Source of the DNA: Cohnella rhizoplanae
GTDB lineage: Bacteria; Bacillota; Bacilli; Paenibacillales; Paenibacillaceae
Assembly: GCF_948329515.1 (NCBI RefSeq)
Contig: NZ_CAOJCN010000002.1
Location: forward strand, 495,740 to 559,739
DNA length: 64,000 bases
Direction: 5' to 3'
Made by a program: the position numbers and the translations under genes. Of the stretch, positions 17,183-25,015 are shown piece after piece (the stretch's first letter is position 1; the number at the start of each line of letters is the position of its first letter). The notes beneath the pieces are model-generated. The model was not told the origin of the DNA and ran no database searches. It worked only from the letters and a program-made list of their open reading frames with translations.

Positions 17183-17614
17183 ATGAATGAGCCAAGTGCC
17201 ATCGATCGACTGCTGTCCCATCCGATCGTCGCGATCCCCGCCTATTTTTCCGTCGGGATCCTGATGCTGATCGTATGCCTGTATTGCTTCGAGCGGGTGA
17301 CCAAGTACGAATGCTGGCCGGAGATCCGCCGAGGCAACATCGCGGTCGCCATGGCGACGGGCGGCAAGATATTCGGCATCTGCAACATCTTCCGCTTTTC
17401 CATTCAATCCAACGACAGCATTTACGAGAGCATGCTATGGGCGGGCGGCGGGTTCCTGCTCTTGCTGGCCGCCTACCTGCTGTTCGAGTTCGTCACGCCG
17501 GTATTCCGGATCGACGAGGAGATCGGCAAGGACAACCGCGCGGTTGGGCTGATCTCGATGCTGCTGTCCGTATCGCTGTCTTACATTATCGGAGCGGCGG
17601 TCACGCTCGGCTGA
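17183..17614 (+). CDS. DUF350 (YshE-like) membrane protein
   Basis: 143 aa with four predicted spans, starting AIPAYFSVGILMLIVCLYCF, and the family signature RRGNIAVAMATGGKIFGI followed by a second related half ending YIIGAAVTLG. YshE, the DUF350 protein of Bacillus subtilis, also lies directly after mutS2, so this is probably its positional ortholog. The molecular role is unknown. It is followed within 24 bases by two short genes, with tight spacing that suggests co-transcription. Confidence 0.85.
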   Translation: MNEPSAIDRLLSHPIVAIPAYFSVGILMLIVCLYCFERVTKYECWPEIRRGNIAVAMATGGKIFGICNIFRFSIQSNDSIYESMLWAGGGFLLLLAAYLLFEFVTPVFRIDEEIGKDNRAVGLISMLLSVSLSYIIGAAVTLG

Positions 17615-17638
17615 GCGCGCCGCCGCGGGAGGTTTCAT

Positions 17639-17722
17639 ATGAAGTATTTATGGGGAACGCTGTTCGCCCTTGCGGCCCTTTTCTTTATTCTGGGCGTCGT
17701 CTACATGATGAGGGAGGGTTAA
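17639..17722 (+). CDS. 27-residue single-span membrane peptide
   Basis: The ATG at 17639 follows GGGAGG (17627-17632) with a 6-base gap and opens 28 codons ending TAA. The peptide is a charged N-terminal stub, one hydrophobic helix (LFALAALFFILGVVYMM) and REG. The next gene's ribosome site overlaps its last codons, which argues for real translation coupling. It lies between the DUF350 and zinc-ribbon genes. I do not recognise a family. Confidence 0.65.
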   Translation: MKYLWGTLFALAALFFILGVVYMMREG

Positions 17723-17725
17723 GAC

Positions 17726-18292
17726 GTGGCTGCCAATGTGATCATCTGCCCCTGGTGCCAATCCGAGATTATACAGGAGGCGGGCGAGGAACCGGACAAG
17801 TACTGTCCGGTGTGCGACAACGAGCTGAGCGGGTATCGCACGCTCCGCTTCGGCTTGGGCGAGGAAGAGCCCGCCGAGGACGAGGAGGAGGAAGACGAGG
17901 CGCCGTTCGGCCGCCCGGTCCTTCGCGATCTGTCCGAGGAGGACCTGGAGGGCCTCGGCCTGGACGTCGACGAGGATCTGCGGGGCAAGGACGAAGCGCT
18001 GCTGAAGTACGAGGACGCGGTCGAAGCGATCCTCGACGAGCAGGAATTCGTGCCCGAGTGTCCGCAGTGCCGCGAATACATGCTCGAAACGGGAAGGCAG
18101 ACCGTGCAGGCCGCCGCATTCGCTCCCAAGCGCTCCGAGCGTCTTCGCGGCGGAGCGATCCTCGAGGCGCCGTTCTCGATGACGCTATACATGTGCCCTT
18201 CGTGCTTTACGATGGAGTACGCGCTGTCAGAAGAAGACCGGAGCCGGATCGGCGAGAACCTGAGCCGGGATCTAGATGCGGAAGGCAAGTGA
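17726..18292 (+). CDS. zinc-ribbon protein of unknown function
   Basis: 188 aa. It begins with a rubredoxin-like double knuckle CPWCQSEI ... CPVCDNEL, then a very acidic linker (EEEPAEDEEEEDEAP), then a second cysteine pair CPQCREYM and a third CPSCFTM, so three CxxC pairs and one extra Cys pair could bind two zinc ions. The start is GTG 17726 right after AGGGAGGG. It overlaps the cysteine synthase start by 17 bases. The pattern looks like a conserved Paenibacillaceae hypothetical; no activity can be assigned. Confidence 0.75.
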   Translation: MAANVIICPWCQSEIIQEAGEEPDKYCPVCDNELSGYRTLRFGLGEEEPAEDEEEEDEAPFGRPVLRDLSEEDLEGLGLDVDEDLRGKDEALLKYEDAVEAILDEQEFVPECPQCREYMLETGRQTVQAAAFAPKRSERLRGGAILEAPFSMTLYMCPSCFTMEYALSEEDRSRIGENLSRDLDAEGK

Positions 18293-19220
18293 TTCGCGCG
18301 TGAAAAAGCGGGTATACGGCAGCGTAACGGAAATGATCGGAAATACCCCCGCCGTCCGGTTGAACCGGATGACGGGACCCGAGGACGCCGAGGTGCTGGT
18401 CAAGCTCGAACGCTTCAATCCGAGCGGGAGCGTCAAGGACCGGGCGGCGAGCTCGCTCATCGAAGATGCCGAAGCGAGGGGACTGATCGGTCCCGATTCG
18501 CTGATCGTCGAGCCGACGAGCGGCAACACGGGGATCGGGCTGGCCATGAACGCGGCGGCGAGAGGCTACAGGCTGATCCTCGTCATGCCGGACAATATGT
18601 CGAAGGAGCGGATCGATCTGCTGAAGGCCTACGGCGCTGAGGTCGTGCTGACGCCGGCGGCGCAGCGGATGCCCGGCGCGATCCGGGAAGCGCAGGCGAT
18701 CGCGGCCCGAACGCCCGGCAGCTTCATGCCCAATCAGTTCGAGAACGAGGCCAATCCCGCCGTTCATCGGCGGACCACGGCGCTGGAAATTCTGGAACAG
18801 ACGGAGGGACGGCTGGATGCGTTCGTGGCGACGGCCGGCACGGGCGGCACGATCACCGGCACCGGCGAGGCGTTAAAGGAGAGGCTGCCCCATATCCATA
18901 TCTCCGTCGTGGAGCCCGCCGGCTCGCCGGTTCTGTCGGGCGGCGTGCCCGGACCCCACAAACTCGTCGGCACGAGCCCCGGCTTTGTTCCTTCCATCCT
19001 GAATACGGATGTGTACGACGAGATCGTCCGCGTCACGGACGAAGACGCGATCGATACGATGAAGCGGTTGGCGAGGATGGAGGGCATACTGGCCGGCCCC
19101 TCGTCCGGCGCTTCGGTATGGGCGGCGCTGCAGTTGGCCCGGAAGCTGGGCGCAGGCAAGCGCGTGCTCTGCATCGCGCCGGACACGGGCGAACGGTATT
19201 TGTCGATGGATTTGTTTTGA
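18276..19220 (+). CDS. cysK: cysteine synthase (O-acetylserine sulfhydrylase)
   Basis: PLP enzyme making cysteine from O-acetylserine and sulfide (314 aa). The Schiff-base lysine is Lys54 in NPSGSVKDR, the substrate loop is TSGNTGIGLAM, and the PLP-phosphate loop is TAGTGGTITGTG. The start is uncertain: ATG 18276 overlaps the previous gene, while GTG 18300 (VKKRVYGSVTEMIGNTP) aligns better with known N termini; neither has a strong RBS. A strong terminator follows the stop. A cystathionine beta-synthase-like role cannot be fully excluded by sequence alone. Confidence 0.9.
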   Translation: MRKASDSRVKKRVYGSVTEMIGNTPAVRLNRMTGPEDAEVLVKLERFNPSGSVKDRAASSLIEDAEARGLIGPDSLIVEPTSGNTGIGLAMNAAARGYRLILVMPDNMSKERIDLLKAYGAEVVLTPAAQRMPGAIREAQAIAARTPGSFMPNQFENEANPAVHRRTTALEILEQTEGRLDAFVATAGTGGTITGTGEALKERLPHIHISVVEPAGSPVLSGGVPGPHKLVGTSPGFVPSILNTDVYDEIVRVTDEDAIDTMKRLARMEGILAGPSSGASVWAALQLARKLGAGKRVLCIAPDTGERYLSMDLF

Positions 19221-19224
19221 CGAG

Positions 19225-19260
19225 CGGTTGTGCCGTTAATAGCGGCGCAGCCGTTTTTTT
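19225..19260 (+). terminator. intrinsic terminator after cysK
   Basis: CGGTTGTGCCG (19225-19235) pairs, with G-U pairs, to CGGCGCAGCCG (19243-19253), followed by seven T. Confidence 0.9.
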
Positions 19261-19354
19261 GCGCTTCGTTATTCGAACTGGTCTCACGCTTGCATAGTTC
19301 CCTTACGACGGCTGCATAATAGGGGTCGATTGTCCAACGACAGGAGGGATTGTC

Positions 19355-19579
19355 ATGCTTCAACCGATCAGCGGCAAGGAGCTGGAGTACATCGCGGATT
19401 CGATGTCCAACGAGGACCTGCTCATCAAGCAGTGCACGGCTGCCTCCGCGGAGTGCTCCAACCAGCAGATCAAGCAGGTGCTGAATCATCAGGCGCAGGT
19501 GCATACGCAGCATTATCAATCGCTGCTCGCGCTTATGCAGCAGCACCAGCCGCTCGCGCCGACCCAGCCCCAAGCCTAA
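19355..19579 (+). CDS. small protein paired with CotF-like gene
   Basis: 74 aa, rich in Gln and His, with a helical pattern (LEYIADSMSNEDLLIKQCTA ... IKQVLNHQAQVHTQHYQSLL) resembling a short half of ferritin-like CotF/DUF2383 bundles. The strong RBS CAGGAGGG precedes ATG 19355. It sits 32 bases before the CotF-like gene, so the two are probably one sporulation-time unit. A spore-coat role is inferred from the neighbour only. Confidence 0.7.
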   Translation: MLQPISGKELEYIADSMSNEDLLIKQCTAASAECSNQQIKQVLNHQAQVHTQHYQSLLALMQQHQPLAPTQPQA

Positions 19580-19611
19580 TTAAAATACGGTATCGGAAAA
19601 GGAGACCCCAC

Positions 19612-19980
19612 ATGGCGCCAGCTAACCGGCAATTTTTGCCAGACGAAGATTTGGCTTATACCGTGCTCGCCGATCTGAAGCGCGTGACCCGCGAATATGC
19701 GACGGCGGCAACCGAATCGGCATGTCCGACGGTCCGCCAGCAATTCACGCAACTGCTGAACGTGACGCTTCAGATGCAGGGCGAGCTGTACGACGCGATG
19801 CAGTCGGCTCAGATGTATCCGGCACCGGCGCCCGCCCTCAAGCAGGATATCGACAGAAGCTTGAAGTCGTATCAGGATACGCAAACGAAGACACAGCAAT
19901 TCGTGCAGCAGGCGCAGCAGATCGCGACGCCGGCCTGGCAGCAGCAGCAGTCAAGCGGCCAGCAGCACGTGCAGCATTAA
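19612..19980 (+). CDS. CotF-family spore coat protein
   Basis: 122 aa. The sequence (LPDEDLAYTVLADLKRVTREYATAATESACPTVRQQFTQLLN) is the CotF-family helical bundle motif, ending in a Gln-rich low-complexity tail. AAAAGGAGA precedes ATG 19612. Members coat the spore; this copy should be expressed late in the mother cell, though no sigma-K or sigma-E promoter could be fixed by eye. A terminator follows. Confidence 0.8.
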   Translation: MAPANRQFLPDEDLAYTVLADLKRVTREYATAATESACPTVRQQFTQLLNVTLQMQGELYDAMQSAQMYPAPAPALKQDIDRSLKSYQDTQTKTQQFVQQAQQIATPAWQQQQSSGQQHVQH

Positions 19981-20001
19981 TCGAGACCAGATGCCGCAGG
20001 G

Positions 20002-20039
20002 CCTCTCTTCGGACGGCAATGTCCGGAGGGAGGTTTTTT
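20002..20039 (+). terminator. intrinsic terminator after the CotF-like pair
   Basis: CCTCTCTTCGGAC (20002-20014) pairs with GTCCGGAGGGAGG (20021-20033), then TTTTTT. Confidence 0.9.
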
Positions 20040-20141
20040 CATGCTCATTGCCCGGCGCCCGTTCCAACCTCCGCCGATTGAAACTTCTTTTCACGAGGCA
20101 TGTTTTTGATGTAAACTGAAATGTATTCAGGAGGGATCCCA

Positions 20142-20633
20142 ATGAACGAATTTAAATTGAAGATTCTGGATCTGCTCAAGGAAGACGCGAGATTGTCCGC
20201 TTCGACCATCGCTACGATGCTTGGGGCGGACGAAGCCGAAGTGTCTGCCGCCATCGGAGAGATGGAGCGGGACCATGTGATCGTGAAGTATGCGACCGTC
20301 GTGAATTGGAGCAAGGTCGACGACGAGAAAGTGACGGCGCTCATCCAGGTCGAGTGCACGCCGGAGCGCGGACGCGGCTTCGAGAGCATCGCAGAGCGCA
20401 TTTACCTGTATCCCGAGGTCAAGTCCGTGTACCTGATGTCGGGCGCGTACGATCTGCAGGTGGAGATCGAAGGCAAGAACTTGAAGTCGGTCGCTTCGTT
20501 CGTCTCCGACAAGCTCTCGACCATCGAATCCGTCATTGCGACCAAGACCTTTTTCATACTTAAAAAATATAAACAGGACGGCATCATTCTCGAAGAATTC
20601 GAGGGCGATCACCGCCTGCTCGTCTCGCCTTGA
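20142..20633 (+). CDS. Lrp/AsnC-family transcriptional regulator
   Basis: 163 aa. An N-terminal helix-turn-helix (KILDLLKEDARLSASTIATMLGADEAEVSAAIGEME) is joined to a RAM-type alpha/beta ligand and oligomerisation domain (VTALIQVECTPERGRGFESIAERI ... VYLMSGAYDLQVEIEG). The ATG at 20142 has AGGAGG seven bases upstream. It is followed 86 bases later by an aminotransferase gene, which it may regulate in response to an amino acid; that is inference from adjacency. Confidence 0.88.
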   Translation: MNEFKLKILDLLKEDARLSASTIATMLGADEAEVSAAIGEMERDHVIVKYATVVNWSKVDDEKVTALIQVECTPERGRGFESIAERIYLYPEVKSVYLMSGAYDLQVEIEGKNLKSVASFVSDKLSTIESVIATKTFFILKKYKQDGIILEEFEGDHRLLVSP

Positions 20634-20719
20634 AGCATTAAGGGAGCGAGTATACCGCAAAGGACGGTTGTCCAATGATTACGAACCATCAGACGCGCGA
20701 CACGAAAAGGACGGACGGC

Positions 20720-21883
20720 ATGAAGCAGTATTTGTCCGCCGGCGCGCGCGCCATCCCGCCGTCCGGCATCCGCAGGTTTTTCGACCTCGTGAGCGCCAGC
20801 AAGGACAGCAGCATCATCTCGCTGGGCGTCGGCGAGCCGGACTTCGTCACGCCGTGGCATATCCGCGACGCGGCGGTCTATTCGCTGGAGAAGGGCAAGA
20901 CGCAATATACGTCCAACGCGGGCATGCTGGAGCTGCGCGAGGCGATCGCCGAGTATTTGAGCAAGCAGTTTCAAGTAAACTACGAGCCGGAAAACGAAGT
21001 GCTCGTGACCGTCGGGGGCAGCGAAGCGATCGACCTCGCGATCCGGGCGCTCGTCGAACCCGGCGACGAAGTGCTTATTCCGGAGCCGAGCTACGTCCCT
21101 TACAGCCCGATCACGGCGCTCGGAGGCGGGGTGCCCGTCGGTATCGAGACCTTTGCCAAGGACGGATTCAGGCTCACCGAGGAGAGCCTGCGCGCCATGA
21201 TCACGCCGCGCTCCAAGCTGCTGATCCTCTCTTATCCGAGCAATCCGACGGGCGCGATCATGAGCTACGAGGATCTGCTGCCGATCGCGAAGGTGGTCGA
21301 GGAGCACGATCTGATCGTCGTCTCCGACGAGATCTACGCAGAGCTGACTTACGGCTCCAAGCACGTGAGCTTCGCAACGCTGCCGGGCATGAAGGACCGC
21401 ACGATCCTGGTCAGCGGATTTTCCAAGGCGTTCGCGATGACCGGCTGGCGCATGGGTTATGCCTGCGGCCATCCCGATCTGATCGGCGCCATGCTCAAGA
21501 TCCACCAGTATACGGTCATGTGCGCGCCCATCATGGGCCAGGTCGCGGCGCTCGAAGCCCTGAACAACGGCATGGAAGAAATGTACCGGATGGTCGAATC
21601 TTACAACCAGAGACGCAGGCTTGTGGTCCAGGGCTTCCGGGATATCGGGCTGCAATGCCACGAACCGCAGGGCGCCTTCTATGTATTCCCTTCGATCGAA
21701 TCGACCGGCCTGTCGTCCGAGGAATTTTCCATGCGGCTGGTGCAGGAAGCCAAGGTAGCGGCGGTCCCCGGGCATGTATTCGGCAAGGGCGGCGAAGGCT
21801 TCCTGCGTTGTTCCTACGCATCATCCGTCGCGCAGCTGTCCGAGGCGCTGGATCGGATCGATCAGTTCGTAAGGCAGCTGTAA
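20720..21883 (+). CDS. PatA-like class I aminotransferase
   Basis: PLP-dependent aminotransferase (387 aa from this start). The PLP lysine is Lys236 in SGFSKAFAMTGWRMGYACG; the substrate-arginine region LRCSYA is near the C terminus. Family signatures include SLGVGEPDF and SYPSNPTGA. Two starts are possible, both with AAAGGA sites: ATG 20675 (402 aa) and ATG 20720. The second aligns with the N terminus of PatA-type enzymes. PatA relatives act in lysine or aromatic amino acid metabolism; the substrate here is not determined. The preceding Lrp gene may control it. Confidence 0.85.
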   Translation: MKQYLSAGARAIPPSGIRRFFDLVSASKDSSIISLGVGEPDFVTPWHIRDAAVYSLEKGKTQYTSNAGMLELREAIAEYLSKQFQVNYEPENEVLVTVGGSEAIDLAIRALVEPGDEVLIPEPSYVPYSPITALGGGVPVGIETFAKDGFRLTEESLRAMITPRSKLLILSYPSNPTGAIMSYEDLLPIAKVVEEHDLIVVSDEIYAELTYGSKHVSFATLPGMKDRTILVSGFSKAFAMTGWRMGYACGHPDLIGAMLKIHQYTVMCAPIMGQVAALEALNNGMEEMYRMVESYNQRRRLVVQGFRDIGLQCHEPQGAFYVFPSIESTGLSSEEFSMRLVQEAKVAAVPGHVFGKGGEGFLRCSYASSVAQLSEALDRIDQFVRQL

Positions 21884-21980
21884 TCGGGGGATTTGGAAAA
21901 GGGATGTTTTTTTTCTGAAGTTCTGCTATAATTACCCTTGTTTTGCAGACTTGCCCGATGCTGCGGAGAGGGGGATAACG

Positions 21981-22241
21981 ATGGCGACAGCAAGCAACCA
22001 TTCACTGGATCCGGCGGATCCCGCTACTTGGGTGCCGGTCAGGAATACCTACAGTGAAGTCGACGCGCCTCCCTCCTATAACGACCGAAGCCTACAAGAA
22101 GAGATCGATCTGCTGAGGCGGCGCATGACGGAGACTTTTCTTCGGGAGGATTCCTTCACCGCGGAGCCCGTCATGGAGATTAGCCGGATGCTGGACGTGA
22201 AGATCAACGAATATATGAGACTCGGCTATCCTACCCGTTAA
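21981..22241 (+). CDS. Spo0E-like aspartyl-phosphate phosphatase family protein
   Basis: 86 aa. The C-terminal part is a two-helix hairpin typical of Spo0E-like proteins: SLQEEIDLLRRRMTETFLRE, then MEISRMLDVKINEYM with the motif SxxLD at 68-72. Canonical members have SQELD and dephosphorylate Spo0A~P; here the motif is SRMLD. A TATAAT box at 21927-21932 precedes it, and a GAGAGGGGG site lies before ATG 21981. Activity on Spo0A is inferred; the altered motif leaves doubt. Confidence 0.65.
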   Translation: MATASNHSLDPADPATWVPVRNTYSEVDAPPSYNDRSLQEEIDLLRRRMTETFLREDSFTAEPVMEISRMLDVKINEYMRLGYPTR

Positions 22242-22242
22242 G

Positions 22243-22266
22243 TCCGGAGCTTGCTCCGGGCTTTTT
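22243..22266 (+). terminator. intrinsic terminator after the Spo0E-like gene
   Basis: TCCGGAGC (22243-22250) pairs with GCTCCGGG (22253-22260), then CTTTTT. Confidence 0.85.
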
Positions 22267-22366
22267 ATTTTGATGTCCTGCGAGGTTCCCGGCATGCGTT
22301 TTTTCTAGTCCGGCCGGGATTGTGCTATAGTAAAGCTAGAAATTTTGCGCCTGGAGGTGACGGGGC

Positions 22367-22981
22367 ATGCTTCTGCTGGTAACGGGCGGCACGGGCTCGG
22401 GCAAATCGGCCTATGCCAGGCGATTGGCGGAATCGCTGGGGCGCGAAGCGATCGCGTTCACGTGCCCCGCTTGGCCTCCGCGGCGCACCGGCGAGAGCGC
22501 AGGTTCCGGCTTATCGCCAAGCGACGACAGGCTGCGGCGCGGCCCTGCGGCGGATGCGCGGGGGACCGCGTCCGGGCGGCGCGGGTTCTCATGGACGCAT
22601 GTGCCGGCGGACGGAGATTGCGCGCAGGCGCTCCATCGCGTGAATCTGGATTCGAATCCGTACCGCGCGGAGCGTCGCACGCTCGTGCTGGACAGCCTGT
22701 CCGGCTGGCTCAGGCATCGCGTGCTGGAACGGTCGCCGGACGACGGAACCATGGAAGAGACGGCAGCCGCGGCGGGCGAGCTGCTGACCGCGCTCCTGGA
22801 ATTCGAGGGCATCCTTATCGTCGTGACCGAGGAGGCCGCCGCAGGACTCGTCTTCGATCCGCGGGAACGCACGTACATAAGGCTGCTGGCCGAATCCAAC
22901 CAAAGACTGGCCGCGGCGTCGCATACGATCTATCGTTTGTCCTACGGCATGGCGGAGACGGTCCGGGGAGAGCGGCTGTGA
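22367..22981 (+). CDS. CobU-like adenosylcobinamide kinase/guanylyltransferase homolog
   Basis: 204 aa. The N-terminal P-loop GGTGSGKS (7-14) and the C-terminal motif VVTEEAAAGLVFDPRERTYI ... ESNQRLAA follow the CobU/CobP pattern of cobalamin nucleotide-loop assembly. The middle is abnormal: the usual IATA..D.EM..RI..HR..R block, which holds the histidine that carries GMP, is replaced by an Arg/Gly/Ser-rich stretch without a clear His. The RBS GGAGGTGA precedes ATG 22367. Adjacent is a corrinoid adenosyltransferase, which supports a B12 link. It may be kinase-only or degenerate. Confidence 0.65.
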   Translation: MLLLVTGGTGSGKSAYARRLAESLGREAIAFTCPAWPPRRTGESAGSGLSPSDDRLRRGPAADARGTASGRRGFSWTHVPADGDCAQALHRVNLDSNPYRAERRTLVLDSLSGWLRHRVLERSPDDGTMEETAAAAGELLTALLEFEGILIVVTEEAAAGLVFDPRERTYIRLLAESNQRLAAASHTIYRLSYGMAETVRGERL

Positions 22982-22997
22982 AGCGGGAGGAATGGGC

Positions 22998-23630
22998 ATG
23001 AAACTATATACGAGAACCGGGGATCAAGGCAAAACCTCGATTATCGGCGGCCATGTAAATAAAGACGACGAGCGGGTGGCGGCGTTCGGGACGATCGACG
23101 AGCTGAATGCTTTCGTGGGACAGGCCGCTGCGACGGCGGCTTTGGCCGCAGGGTATCTGCATTCGCGAGAAGCCCTGGCCGAACAAGCCGTACTCGATTT
23201 TCAAGCCCGGCTCGCGGAGGAGCTGGCGGTCGTTCAGCATGAGCTGTTCGACTGCGGCTCGGATCTGTCCTATGCGGCGCCTAGGCCGGAGCAGCTTAAG
23301 GTCCATGCCGGAATGGCCGACCGCCTCGAGGCTTGGATCGACCGCCACGAGGCGGGCAACCCGCCGATCGCGCGGTTTATCCTGCCGGGCGGGACGGCGA
23401 CCGCCGCGGCGCTGCACGTATGCAGGACGGTCTGCAGACGGGCGGAACGCGAGGTCGTGGCGTTGGCGGCTACGGGCAAACCGTGCCCGCCGGAGGTCGC
23501 GAAGTACTTGAACCGCCTGTCCGATTATTTTTTTGCGGCCGCGCGGGCGGCCAACGCGGCGGCCGGCGTGCCGGACGTTGAATACGAGAGGGGAGCGGCG
23601 GTATTCCGCCGCATCGGCAAGGAGCTATAG
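22998..23630 (+). CDS. PduO-type cob(I)alamin adenosyltransferase
   Basis: Transfers the adenosyl group from ATP to cob(I)alamin (210 aa). The ATP-binding N terminus KLYTRTGDQGKTSIIGG, the GTIDELNAFVG helix, FILPGGT, and the RRAERE...LNRLSDYFFAAAR C-terminal helix are all present. The start is ATG 22998 because GGGAGG (22985-22990) is 7 bases away; ATG 22992 would be too close. It sits 16 bases after the CobU-like gene, so the two may act in one corrinoid salvage route. Confidence 0.92.
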   Translation: MKLYTRTGDQGKTSIIGGHVNKDDERVAAFGTIDELNAFVGQAAATAALAAGYLHSREALAEQAVLDFQARLAEELAVVQHELFDCGSDLSYAAPRPEQLKVHAGMADRLEAWIDRHEAGNPPIARFILPGGTATAAALHVCRTVCRRAEREVVALAATGKPCPPEVAKYLNRLSDYFFAAARAANAAAGVPDVEYERGAAVFRRIGKEL

Positions 23631-23635
23631 CTACG

Positions 23636-24616
23636 ATGGAATGGGAACGCAGGGAAGGTTACTACAAGCCGCTCGTGCATGTCGCCGACGAGCGGGACGA
23701 AGGGCGCATGCTGCGAGACGTGCTGCGCAATCGGATCGGCATCTCGAGGCGGCTGTGGACGAAGCTGAAGGCATCGGAGGAGGGCGTGACGGTCAACGGC
23801 AACGCCGTGTTCTCCAGCTTTATCCTGTCCGCCGGAGATATCGTGGCGCTGCGCATGGAGGAGGAGTCCTCCGACGATATCCTGCCGCAGCCGATGGCGC
23901 TCGATATCGTGCACGAGGACGAGGACCTGCTCGTGCTGAACAAGCCCGCGGGCGTCATCGTCCATCCGACGACGGGCCACTACGCCAACACGCTGGCCAA
24001 CGGCGTCATGCACTACTGGCGGGAGCGCGGGGAGCGGTGCAGGTTCCGTCCGGTCAACCGGCTGGACGAGGATACTTCGGGCCTCGTGATCGTCGCGAAG
24101 CATCCGTACGCGCAGCAGCAGCTGTCCGCGCAGATGACGGCGGGCACCGTGCTTAAGCAGTACCGCGCTTATGCCTATGGCCGGCCTCCTGCGGACGACG
24201 GCGAGGTGAACGCGCCGATCGGCCGCGTGCCCGAGGATCCGCATCGGCGAGCCGTCAGAGAGGATGGTCAGCCCTCCCTTACGTATTATTCGTTAGCCGA
24301 GTCGTTCGCCTGCGGCGCGAGCGCGCTCGCGATCCGTCTGGGCACCGGCCGGACGCACCAGATTCGCGTGCACATGGGAGCGATCGGGTGCCCGCTCGTC
24401 GGCGACGCCTATTATGCCGATCCGGCTTGGGCGCGCACGCCGCTCGCCTCCGCCCTGGACGGCGCGATCGGCAGGCAGGCGCTGCATGCCGCGGTGCTCT
24501 CTTTCCGCCATCCGGTGACGGGCGACGAGACGCGTCTCGAGGCCCCCCTGCCGGCAGATCTGCAGGAGCTGGAGCGCATTCTGCGAGAGCTTCCGCCCGG
24601 CCTGGATGCCCGCTAA
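23636..24616 (+). CDS. RluA-family pseudouridine synthase
   Basis: 326 aa. An N-terminal S4-like RNA-binding region (LRDVLRNRIGISRRLWTKLK ... VTVNGNA) is followed by the RluA catalytic core, with catalytic Asp144 in VNRLDEDTSGL and the C-terminal RTHQIRVHMGAIGCPLVGD signature. It converts uridine to pseudouridine in rRNA or tRNA. The usual HRLD is NRLD here, a tolerated change. It begins 5 bases after the adenosyltransferase stop, so translation is likely coupled although function is unrelated. The exact target base is not assignable. Confidence 0.9.
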   Translation: MEWERREGYYKPLVHVADERDEGRMLRDVLRNRIGISRRLWTKLKASEEGVTVNGNAVFSSFILSAGDIVALRMEEESSDDILPQPMALDIVHEDEDLLVLNKPAGVIVHPTTGHYANTLANGVMHYWRERGERCRFRPVNRLDEDTSGLVIVAKHPYAQQQLSAQMTAGTVLKQYRAYAYGRPPADDGEVNAPIGRVPEDPHRRAVREDGQPSLTYYSLAESFACGASALAIRLGTGRTHQIRVHMGAIGCPLVGDAYYADPAWARTPLASALDGAIGRQALHAAVLSFRHPVTGDETRLEAPLPADLQELERILRELPPGLDAR

Positions 24617-24649
24617 GCCGCATTTACGCAACCTGGAGGAAACATAGCG

Positions 24650-25015
24650 ATGCCCAAACGATTGACGGTATACCAATATTCGTCCTGCGACACCTGCCGC
24701 AAGGCGGTCAAGACGCTGCAGGCTCAAGGACACGAGCTCGAACTGATTCATATCAAGGAAACGCCGCCCTCCGTCGAGACGCTCCGCAAGCTGGTCGCAG
24801 ATAGCGGGCTGCCCATCGGCAAATGGTTCAATACGGCGGGCGACGTCTATCGGTCGCTTGGATTGAAGGACCGCATGGCGGGACTGACGGAAGATGAAAA
24901 GCTGGAACTGCTGGCCGGTAACGGCATGCTGATCAAACGCCCGGTCGTCACGGACGGCGTCCAAGTTACCGTCGGCTACCGGGAAGAGGAGCTGAAGCGC
25001 GCCTATGACGACTGA
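24650..25015 (+). CDS. ArsC/Spx-fold protein (YusI/YffB-like)
   Basis: 121 aa thioredoxin-fold protein of the ArsC/Spx family. It has the CxxC pair Cys13-Cys16 (SSCDTCRK), the segment FNTAGDVYRSLGL and the RPVVTDG motif. It lacks the full arsenate-reductase catalytic arginine set as far as can be judged, so YusI/YffB-like is more likely than true arsenate reductase or Spx. The RBS TGGAGGAAA precedes ATG 24650. It overlaps the next start by 11 bases. Confidence 0.82.
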   Translation: MPKRLTVYQYSSCDTCRKAVKTLQAQGHELELIHIKETPPSVETLRKLVADSGLPIGKWFNTAGDVYRSLGLKDRMAGLTEDEKLELLAGNGMLIKRPVVTDGVQVTVGYREEELKRAYDD

